This document shows, one piece after another, positions 55,470-64,000 of a DNA stretch of 64,000 nt. The stretch is from Mixophyes australis (taxonomy: Eukaryota > Chordata > Amphibia > Anura > Limnodynastidae). The notes beneath the pieces were generated by a model that saw nothing but the letters and a program-made list of their open reading frames with translations, was not told the origin of the DNA and did no database searches. Within the stretch, counting starts at the first letter, position 1, and each line of letters begins with the position of its first letter. The position numbers were made by a program, and so were the translations under genes. The stretch is from assembly GCA_036250195.1 (NCBI GenBank), contig JAVHZZ010000003.1:22349573-22413572 (forward strand), written 5' to 3'.

Positions 55470-55815
55470 CCCTCCAAACAGCCCCAGCAATAAATTAATA
55501 GCGTTTACTTTTAATATTACCATTTCTCTCAACCATTCCCTGCATTAAATAATTAATATTCACATTTATTAAATAGTTCACCTCCCCAAACCCCACATTC
55601 AGTTAATAGCCCCAAACCACCCCAGCATTAAATTAAAGGTGCTGTCACTCCATCTTAAATTAATAGGCCCCAGTATTAAATGAAATAGCCCCACCAATAA
55701 ATTAAATTGCCCCACCATCACCCCACAAATAAAATAGCACCCATTAAATAATTAGCCCCATCTAAACTCGACCATTAAATTAATAGCCTATCTCCCAACC
55801 TTGTACTGTTAAGAC
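55470..55815 (+). repeat. Degenerate short tandem repeat around 'cattaaattaatagcccc'
   Basis: Loosely periodic copies of an attaaat-taatag-cccc motif occur with variable spacing. They grade into the cleaner minisatellite that starts near 55850, which shares the alternation of AT-rich and C-rich halves. Probably an older, decayed part of the same repeat. Confidence 0.55.
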
Positions 55816-55849
55816 TCCGCCCCTCCCCTCAGATCACATATTAACTAAA

Positions 55850-57228
55850 GACCACCCATTCCCTCACACATCATAGCAGCATACCCCTCTCCCTTTCCCT
55901 CACAAATTATAGCAGCCCCCCTCCCTTCCTTTCCCTCACACATTATAGCAGCCCCCGTCCCCTCCTTTTCCTCACACATTATAGCAGCCCCCCTCCCTTC
56001 CTTTCCTCACACATTATAGCAGCCCCCCTCCCTTCCTTTCCCTCACACATTATAGCAGCCCCCGTCCCTACCTTTCCCTCACACATTATAGCAGCCCCCT
56101 TCCTTTCCCTTACACATTATAACAGCCCCCCTCCCTTTTCCACACACTATAGCAGCCCCCTCTCTTTCCCTCACACATTATAGCAGCCCCCCTCTCTTTC
56201 CCCCAAATTATAGCAGCCCCCCTCCCTTTCCCTCACACATAATAGCAGCCACCTCCCTTCCTTTCCCTCACACATTATAGCAGCCTCCCTCCCTTTTCCA
56301 CACATTATAGCAGCCCCCCCCTCTCTTTCCCTCACACATTATAGCAGTCCCCCCTCTCTTTCCCTCACACATTATAGCAGCCCCTCTCTTTCCCACAAAT
56401 TATAGCAGCCTCCCCTTCCTTTCCCTCACACATTATAGCAGCCCCTGTCCCTTCCTTTCCCTCACACATTATAGCAGCCCCCTCCCTTCCTTTCCCTCAC
56501 ACATTATAGCAGCCCCCCTCCTTTTCCCTCACACATTATAACAGCCCCCTCCCTTTTCCACACATTATAACAGCCCCCTCCCTTTTCCACAGATTATAGC
56601 AGCCCCCTCCCTTTTCCACACATTATAACAGCCCCCTCCCTTTTCCACACATTATAGCAGCCCCCTCTCTTTCCCTCACACATTATAGCAGCCCCCCTCT
56701 CTTTCCCACAAATTATAGCAGTCCCCCTCCCTTTCCCTCACATAATAGCAGCCCCCTCCCTTCCTTTCCCTCACACATTATAGCAGCCCCCCTCCCTTTT
56801 CCACACATTATAGCAGCCCCCTTCCTGTCCTTCACACATTATAACAGCCCCCACGCCTCCGTTCCCTCACACATTATAGCAGCCCCCCTCCCTTTCCCTC
56901 ACACATTATAACAGCCCCCACGCCTCCTTTCCATCACACATTATAGCAGCCCCCCTCCCTTTCCCTCACACATTATAGCAGCCCCCTTCCTGTCCTTCAC
57001 ACATTATAACAGCCCCCACCCCTCCTTTCCATCACACATTATAGCAGCCCCCCTCCCTTTCCATCACATATTATAGCAGCCCCCCTCCCTTTCCCTCACA
57101 TATTATAGCAGCATACCCCCCTTTCCTCACATTATAGCAGCCCCCTTCCTGTCCTTCACACATTATAGCAGCCTCCCCTCATTTCTATCACACATTATAG
57201 CAGCCCCCCCTTCTTTTCCCTCACAATT
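55850..57228 (+). repeat. About 36-bp minisatellite, roughly 40 copies
   Basis: The unit is near 'acattatagcagcccccctc' followed by 'ccttcctttccctcac', with common shorter variants of 30-33 bp. Blocks of the variant 'cttttccacacattataaca' cluster at 56540-56660, and 'ctgtccttcacacattataa' recurs at 56825-57010. This shows local homogenisation of sub-variants. The + strand is C-rich and the - strand G-rich. Confidence 0.95.
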
Positions 57229-59981
57229 ACCTTGTTACTGCAGCGCTGTGCTTGAGACTCTTATCCCTGCCTCTTGCCCCACGCACACATAGGACGGCAT
57301 CTGTCACGTGGTGCTCATTTTACGCAATCTCTGGTTGTTCAGGGATTGGAAGCAGCCACCCTTAGGGGAGGAGGGAACGGATCAATAGCTCTGCGGCCAC
57401 ATTAAGGAAGGTGGCTGGTCCCGGAGAAGGAACCAGCCACCAAGAACCATAATGAACCCCCCACTGGCACCCTCATGGAGTACCTAGTCTGGGAGGCCCC
57501 CTGACAGAGGGGTACCCAAGGCACATGTCCCCCTAATTCAGCTCTGCTTGCCCCCCTCTGGGGTTCCTACTGCAGACAAACATATGCGGGATCATCAGGG
57601 GTGTGGAAGAGGCTGAAGAAGCAACTGATTATAGTAATATGGCAAATCGCTTGCTTGGGAGTGGGGACAGGGGTCCTCTTCCCAACATTATAGAGTAAAT
57701 GTTCTATTGATATTGCCAGCACAGTGCTTTATGTGTATATAAATGTAATTGTGCCAATCTGTTTCTAAGATATAATGCCCAATCACATGTACTGATGTAT
57801 GTCTATTTCTGAGTACAGATTATACAGCATGTTTTAGTGTACTTACAACAAGATGTGGCAAATAATGTTCTGAGACCTAGGACAGGGAAGGTTTAACCTT
57901 GACCACCACATTCATCTGTTGAGATTACTTGCCCAAAACAGCAAGAGGGCTTCCTGTGTAAGGGATGTCTAATGAGGGAAATAATCCCAATCATCACATG
58001 TCTATTTAGATGCATACAGATGTTGGAGAGCTGGCAATTACTATAAACTATTGTAAAACCCTATCTCTGTAGACTTGTTTCTTGTGTTCATTGCTACACC
58101 ATGATGCCGACCATTACAAAGTTTTATCGCTGTGTTGAAAGTTTAAAATCTTACAAGAGGAGGGCACCTCCGCTGGGCTAGAGGAGAAATGATCTGCATA
58201 TGAGCAGAAAGTCCATTTGTATTGGCACAGTCATTTTTAGCCATTTTAGGCCCTTTTCCCAGATTGGCCACCATGCTCACATCACCCCCTAGCATTAAAA
58301 CCCAGTCAGTGGCGTAACTATGTGAGGGTGGATCGGTAGCACTGATCTATTCACTCCTGAGGATGCCGCTGTGGTCTTTTGAGCATGCATGGGGTCTGAC
58401 GTGCACAATGAAGCTTCATTTGGCCGCCACAGAAGATTAAAGTGCATTGTCGTACCCTCTCCCAAACAAATTTTGCTGTGGGCCACGTGTTACACCCTAG
58501 GACCCAGTTGTTCAGGGGTGGAAAATGCTTTTGGCTCTGTATTTGGCACCCACTTTGCAGTTGTTGTCTATGTGCAACATTGCTGCCTTTCAGTGGTGTA
58601 TAACAGCTCTTATATGACCTACTGAGCAATAAACACTTCTAAGGTCATGCTTTGTTCCTTTTACCAACAAAATAGAGTCAACAATTTAATCCATCTTCCG
58701 GCTGACCTGTGATGAGCCCGGCATCTTGAGCCAGTGCTCTGCTCTTTACCCAGAGGTACTGATCCAATGTAAACAGTCAGGGGCAAATAGCCAGAGTAAC
58801 CAGCAAATTGTGGTCCAGCAGCAACACACACCACCTAGACGCGTAAGCGATTTAAGATACTGGTCCAGGAGCCTGGTGGTGACAGAGATAACCTCCGACA
58901 ACTAAGGGCGCCACGTTACTTTATGGTTGACCCTCACAGAAGGTATGCGACTAGGGAGCCAAGTGGTGCCAGGGAAGATGGTGGTTACAACAGGTTGCTG
59001 GCTGGTACCAAAACCTCATAAACGCTGGCAACTGACAGGGAGACAGAGTAAACCCATCCTATCACAGGGCTGTCAAAAGCAAGCTCAGGCTGCTTCTTGG
59101 AGCCCATCCCAGTGTGACCACTTAGACTAATACGAAACCATGGGAGGGCGAAGCCACTTTTCCCTTCCCACCTTCTGACCCCACTCTCTTTGCCGCTGCC
59201 ACCCTCCCCCTCTTTGAGCCTCTGCCTGTATCTACAAGTCATCATACCAGAGAGCTATAAATATAATCCTGGCCTGGTGGAGGCTTAATACCCACAAGAC
59301 AAAGCAAAAATCTTTGGAACTAGAGACAGGTGTTTCATAGAAAACACATTACTTTTAATGAGCAGAAGTAAAAGTTCAGAATACTTCTGTGGGAAAAACA
59401 ATCTATCTGATGACACACAGAACATAAAACACAGCTTTTCACCACCCACCTCAAACCCACACAACTGCAAGTAGGAAGAACCTATGAGAAATACACTAAC
59501 TGCTGTTTCTAAGAGATAATAAAATATGACTCTTGGTAGCCTGGAGCTCTTGAGTTTGTGTCCAAAGTAACCTACTCACCTGGAATGTCCTAGGGATGCC
59601 CAGGTTAGGGGGAGACCTCCTGAGAGTATAAACAATTCAACTACAAGGGTTCATATCTGCTTGCAAGGTGGACGAGGATGGAAAGTCCGCACCCAAAGTC
59701 CTCCTGGACACGGTGTGGGCAGGGGTGGGTTGATACAACAAATCACACCCCTCTCCCACTTCAACCATACCCTTTTTGAATTTAAAAAATAGGGACTGCT
59801 CTGAAAAGATTGGGAATTTGGCAAGCATGGTAAAAGTTCCCATACTTTCACCAAAAACTATATACATTCGATGTATTATTGAGTGAGTTATTTTTCTCTT
59901 TTAGTCACCTTCTGTAAAAGGAAGGTGAAATGAATATGCTGTGTGTACATGTGCTACCTCATTCCCCAGGACAACAAATAT
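57229..59981. other. Unassigned intergenic sequence, about 2.75 kb
   Basis: I found no gene or certain repeat. 'cagtggcgtaacta' at 58312 looks like a hAT-type terminus, but no partner end was found. 58700-59290 is moderately GC-rich with 'ctataaatataa' near 59259. A splice-like or LTR origin cannot be supported from sequence alone. Confidence 0.35.
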
Positions 59982-60163
59982 GGGGTAGAGTTATCAAACC
60001 TTCTAAAAAAAAAAAAAAAGTGGAGGTGTTGCCCATAGCAACCAATCAGATTCTAGATCTCATTTATCTAGTACATTCTAGAACATGATAGCTATAATCT
60101 GATTGGTTGCTAAGGGCAACAATTCCACTTTTCCTTTTTGGAAGGTTTGATAAAATCCACCAC
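59982..60163. mobile_element. Palindromic MITE, same inner arm as 47590-47762
   Basis: Left arm 'gagttatcaaaccttc', then an A15 run and 'agtggaggtgttgcccatag', then 'caaccaatcagattctag'. The right arm is its imperfect inverse, ending 'gaaggtttgataaaatccac'. The inner 'caaccaatcagattctag' is shared with the 47590 element while the outer ends differ, so the two are subfamilies. Confidence 0.8.
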
Positions 60164-60348
60164 TTTATCTCCAGTTCTGTTACACTAATAAGTGTAGTAT
60201 AGGCCAATGCAAATGGAGATATCTTGCTATTAGAAAATATAAAGTTTTTTCCAAGGATATTACCATATTGTCTCTGCAAAGCCTTGACTGGTGCATGTGG
60301 TTTGAGCCTGAGTAAGGGTGTGCCCACTATCTTCTGTTAATCCCACCC

Positions 60349-60480
60349 CAATCATCATCAACATGTTTATTTATAAGGGGCCACAGATTCTCCAACGCGT
60401 ACAGCATGGATGCATCAATAAAAAACAAAATGCATACAGTAATTATACATAAATACAATCATAATACAGGGTTCCATGAC
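60349..60480 (-). mobile_element. LINE or SINE 3' tail fragment
   Basis: 'atcatcatcaacatgtttat' followed by 'ttataaggggccacagattc' is a diverged form of the (ATG)n plus 'tttatttatatagcgcca' terminus of the L2 and V-SINE copies. The rest up to 60480 is not shared with them, so it represents a different family using a similar 3' end. Confidence 0.5.
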
Positions 60481-61222
60481 GGCTAAGTACCAGTATGTTA
60501 AATAGTTTCCCATGTTCCAAAATCCATCCATGTAATTCCATAAGACGCTAAAACAGCTGGCGCCAAATCACTTTGTAACAAATTGGAACATTAAAAGAGG
60601 CTATATGGTCTTGTCGTGCCAATCGGGGCTATATTCCATGTGAGCAGGACTTACACTTCTTTTTTTCCCCAAGCAAGTTAAACCTCCATGCTACCCTCTC
60701 CTCATATGAGGCACCGTATGAAACGTGAGAAACTTGAGTTTGATTAATGTGTCTGCTTCATTGATAAACATCCATTGTTACCTGTACGTGGTGCCCGTAG
60801 ATATTATAATTTGATACATTGGTAATTATAATGGCCATTCCAATATTTTCTCATTGTTAGAGAATTATGCACAAATATCTCGGAAATTCACTTTTCCCAA
60901 CTGATAGTAACGTCTCTTACTGGTAGAAAAATACACATGGTAGAAGCTAAGAGACATCCACAGGAAGCCCTTAATCTCTTGTTGTTAGGTTGACTCTATC
61001 CCTGACAAAGCAACATTTTTCCCAGAGGCCTCCAGGGCCCTGACAAAACAATACCTTATAAAGCTCCTAATAAAGGATGGTCGGTGGTGACTAAACATAT
61101 AAGGACTCGGAATGTCTCCACCTCTACAGTCATTGTGAATTTCATTAATGCAGTTTTGGTTTCTCTATAATGGGGATTCATTCACTTTTACCTTAAATAA
61201 TAAATAATTGTGTGACCTCTCC
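60481..61222. other. Unassigned intergenic sequence
   Basis: No gene, array or inverted repeat recognised. Confidence 0.4.
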
Positions 61223-61300
61223 CAGGGCCCTCTTAACAACATTATGGGCCCCCAGGCAAAGCAGTACACTGGGGCCCCTATATATATATATATATATATA
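61223..61300 (+). mobile_element. Terminal fragment of the 'cagggccctctt' hAT family
   Basis: 'cagggccctcttaacaacat' to 'ctggggcccctatatat' matches the start of 54323-54775 and the inverse of 38691-38748. It passes into a (TA)n run at 61280-61300 and then into a different repeat, so the other half is missing. Confidence 0.75.
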
Positions 61301-61301
61301 T

Positions 61302-61451
61302 CACCGGGAATCGCGGCGTTTGGGACTTAATTCTGCCCACTTCACTAGGAAGTGGGCAGAATTATCCAGATGCGGGAGATTGCCACACTCTCCCGGGAGT
61401 CCGTGAGACTCTCGCAAAATGCATTCCGGGAGAGTTGGCAAGTATGAGTTA
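61302..61451 (-). mobile_element. 'catacttgccaactctcccgg' repeat family, one end
   Basis: On the - strand it begins near 'catacttgccaactctcccg'. It contains a perfect 14-bp hairpin ('aattctgcccactt' at 61329-61342, complement at 61350-61363, 7-bp loop) and ends 'gccgcgattcccggtg'. The outer end recurs at 62700-62735, 63010-63046 and 63540-63612. I cannot name the transposon superfamily. Confidence 0.65.
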
Positions 61452-62176
61452 TATAGTGGAAGGAGTCCCATAGCAGCACAGAGTAGTAATATGAGGCTCC
61501 GGTCACAGTGATGCAGAAATATGATGGGGTCAACTGCACCTGATATATATAAAGAAGTTCAAGATTATACTCTGCCTCCAAACCCTGCTGCCTGAGAGCT
61601 CTTTGCCTGATTATAAGCACGCAGGTATGATGTTATAATGATAAAATTCACAAAACAAATCTTTCATAGACAACCTAATTATATAAAGATTTTTCCTTCA
61701 GTGAATTCTAACCCTTAACTGCTTAATCCCTAAAACGCCATCCCTAATAACTCCCATCCATTATACACATTATCTGCACTGAACCCAAACCACCCCCTTT
61801 GCAGATGAGGGTTAGTTGACTTTCCCAATGTGGTGTGCCCCTCTAAGGACATCCAAAGGGCTCCTCACTAATACCTCTGTAATTCGGGTTCCCTCTGGTC
61901 CCCTTACATGACTATGGTATATGCCTGTGATAATAGTGATGTTTGCTGGTGTACATTGTATTGTCTGCTCCCCACTAAGTACCGCCCTCCTCCTCCATTT
62001 TTTTTCTGTACCCCTCTCCCTAGCTTAAAACCTTTAATAAAATAATAATGCTAAAAAAATCCAAAGAGCAAATTAATTAAAAAATAAATATCTTAAAACC
62101 ATCAGATCTAATAGACCAATTTGTTTAGTTGTCAAAACATATATTCGGTGTTCTTTTGGCTCTGTATAAAGTACTG

Positions 62177-62190
62177 CCACCAGGGGGCGC
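62177..62190 (+). promoter_or_regulatory. Strong CTCF-type binding motif
   Basis: 'ccaccagggggcgc' is the textbook CTCF core, here in the context 'ctgccaccagggggcgctgc' with matching flanks. Its orientation is the same as the motif at 45537. Such sites can mark loop anchors or insulators, but some are carried by repeats; occupancy is not shown by sequence. Confidence 0.7.
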
Positions 62191-62519
62191 TGCAGCCTGT
62201 GCCATACGGATCATATGTGTCCCGGCAGAGTGGTTGTTGACTGCAGAACAATGCAGCAGGAGGCTATATATGTCTTCATATATATTATATATGCATTCAG
62301 TCGAAGCACATGTGAGAGGTTGGAAATCTGATGTATTTTATTTTATTTTTTTTGTAATGTTTGGAAAGAATTTTAAAACGACTTTTTGCCAAACCACAAT
62401 ATCTATCAGTCATTAATAATAATAATAAGTGCTAGAACTTAATATGGGTATTTTTAACTCTCCACAGAACTTACTGCCAATGTAAATAATTTTTTTGTAC
62501 ATTCTGGGAAATTTACAGT

Positions 62520-62558
62520 CCCCCCCCCCCCCCCCCCCCCACCCCCCCACCCCCACAC
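62520..62558 (+). repeat. Poly-C tract
   Basis: About 20 C bases, then C-runs split by single A, then (AC)n. The exact length in an assembly is unreliable. Confidence 0.95.
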
Positions 62559-62654
62559 ACACACGCCATTTAACCCTTCTGCGTTTATTCACAGATTTAT
62601 ATTTTTTTTACGTTTTCTTAAAATTCCAGTAAGTTCTGTGTAACTTATCTATTG

Positions 62655-62740
62655 CGGGGGTGAGAACCGGGAGGTTGCCCTCCTCTCCCGGGAGCCCTCC
62701 CAGAAATGTCCGGGAGAGTAGGTGAACTATGCATTAAAGA
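62655..62740 (-). mobile_element. Diverged end of the 'ccgggagagt' repeat family
   Basis: 'gaccgggaggttgccctcct'-like and 'gtccgggagagtaggtgaac' segments correspond to the inner and outer parts of the family at 61302-61451. It is short and decayed. Confidence 0.5.
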
Positions 62741-62954
62741 AAAGGAGCTAATGAATCTCTAGAGACTGAAGCGTCTTTTACATTTCTGTCTCCATTACTG
62801 AAGTCATGTTGTCTTACCTGTCAGTCTTTGATTAAATCTTGGTCTCCATGAAAATGGCCACCTCCATAGGCATCAATACATGGACATAGGACACAATTTC
62901 TGAACTGTGTCATCATGCCACAGATGGCGAAACCAACCACGTCTTGTACTGGCT

Positions 62955-63046
62955 CAGCATCAGGGAGAATGCCAGACTCTTCAGGGAGTGAGGGAGATCA
63001 CCCCTAGTTCAGGGAGTCTCCCTGAGACTTGGCAAGTATGGATTTA
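62955..63046 (-). mobile_element. Diverged end of the 'catacttgccaa' repeat family
   Basis: 'gggagtctccctgagacttg' then 'gcaagtatgg' is the inverse of the family terminus. An inner imperfect inverted repeat, 'cagggagtgagggagatcac', precedes it. Confidence 0.5.
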
Positions 63047-63409
63047 TGTCAGGCTGTAGACCATGAAGACCCAAATGTTTGACTTCATTTCTTAGAAGTT
63101 TTATCTTAGATCTTTCTCTTCCAGTTAGTCAATAAAGAATGTGACTCATCATCATTACCCCCTATATGTCCCTTGGTGGGCTACAAACCCCTAGATACAC
63201 CCTAAACAATCCCCGGTGACTGTGCACACAAGTTAATATTATATAAAAACATGCTTTATTAGTTTGGCTCTGGGCTGAAATATGCCGAGGGATTGGTGTC
63301 AGGAAAAATTGATGAAATGATAAACATCAAGCATGAAATATGGACAACCATTACCCGGGGGAGAAGTCATGTCACATGGGGTAGGAGGAGGGTGTGGTTA
63401 TATTGTCGT

Positions 63410-63612
63410 GTCACCATAGCCCCGCCCCCACTATAAAATAGCTGAAATTCACAGCATTGAATGGAGGGGCGGAGCTTAATGACACAATTGGAGGGGGCCC
63501 CGCCCCCTCCATTCAGTGCCGTGAAAATGCAGGAGCCTTGCCTACTGTCACGGACTCCCCGAAATTCGGGAGCCTCCCCGGAATTCCGGGAGAGTAGGGA
63601 AGTATGAGTTAC
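63410..63612 (-). mobile_element. 'catacttcc...tcccgg' repeat family copy
   Basis: The outer end 'ggagagtagggaagtatgag' matches 61427-61449. Next to it is 'ccccgaaattcggg', a palindromic core of the family. Inside, 'gaatggagggg' and 'cccctccattc' form an inverted pair around 'ggagcttaatgacacaattg'. The left limit is approximate. Confidence 0.6.
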
Positions 63613-64000
63613 ACACAGGTCCATTGAGTTTTCCCTATTGTAATTGTGGTCATAGGAAGTTAATCAAATCGCCCAGTCTGACAGTCGCCAATTTAGCCTT
63701 ACTGGGTGGGAAATAAATTCCTTACTTATACCAAAAAATATATTCAAATAAATTCCCTTCATCCATCACGCCCATAATGTCCTCTACTAATTATAGCTAC
63801 AATAATAGTTCTTTATAGGAAATGCATCAGTAACGTCTGACCACATTTATACCGCGATGCTGGTACCCTGGTTACCACCGGCTTTGGTCTGATGAGCCCC
63901 TTATTTTCAGACTCGGGACCCTTTTACCTCTTCATGCTGCTTATCAATGTTTAATACATTTTAGAATAACAATGTGTCAGTAAAAATGTTGGTTGTCAGC
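63613..64000. other. Unassigned sequence to window end
   Basis: No gene or repeat recognised. Confidence 0.4.

Larger units (their letters stand above)
61452..62640. other. Unassigned sequence with CTCF motif and poly-C
   Basis: Apart from the motif at 62177-62190 and the poly-C tract at 62520-62558, nothing was recognised. The 95-codon open stretch at 62129-62416 has no domain. Confidence 0.35.

Noticed and set aside
58312..58640. hAT element starting at 'cagtggcgtaacta'
   Set aside because: No matching inverted terminus or 8-bp duplication was found within the next several hundred bases.

Overview
The window looks like vertebrate, most likely anuran (frog) genomic DNA. It has no recognisable host protein-coding gene and is made almost entirely of repeats. 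The assignment rests on the mix of repeat families: a CR1-type LINE, several L2-type LINE 3' ends with (ATG)n tails, V-SINE-like tRNA-derived SINEs, a vertebrate-type Ty3/gypsy chromovirus remnant, a solo LTR, and hAT-type non-autonomous elements. It is inference; no species-specific gene is present.

Layout. 1-2360: a SINE tail followed by a 5'-truncated but nearly readable CR1 LINE on the + strand. 2364-5020: a degenerate Ty3/gypsy pol gene on the - strand (RT, RNase H, integrase). 5131-6890: an L2 3' end, a tRNA-like SINE head, a V-SINE, a 45-bp minisatellite and a 148-bp hAT MITE with 8-bp target duplications. 6889-9790: mostly unrecognised, with an old duplicated module (8338-8585 and 9215-9424) and two weak candidate exons.

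9791-36640 is the dominant feature: about 26.3 kb of a degenerate 4-bp tandem repeat (TCCG with TCCA, TCCT and TCTG variants). It carries nested higher-order duplications at offsets of about 1.18, 1.26, 1.48, 1.73, 3.0 and 11.8 kb. It is interrupted once by a 539-bp non-repetitive module (27646-28184) whose apparently identical copy lies outside the array at 38989-39527. Because the 4-bp unit contains no stop codon in any frame on either strand, the array generates very long spurious open frames (up to about 1,350 codons). None is treated here as a gene.

36641-64000 is ordinary repeat-rich intergenic DNA. It contains a 38-bp minisatellite (40334-41475), three further L2 3' ends and one internal L2 fragment split by a V-SINE with a 9-bp target duplication, a 637-bp solo LTR with 5-bp duplications, two hAT MITEs with 8-bp duplications, a 156-bp tandem duplication and a 36-bp minisatellite (55850-57228). 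It also holds several palindromic MITE fragments and two strong CTCF-type motifs (45537-45550 and 62177-62190).

The parts do not form a pathway. They record successive insertions, local tandem amplification and template-switch-like copying. The most unusual object is the giant CpG-dense tetranucleotide array with its hierarchical internal structure and its embedded copy of flanking unique DNA.
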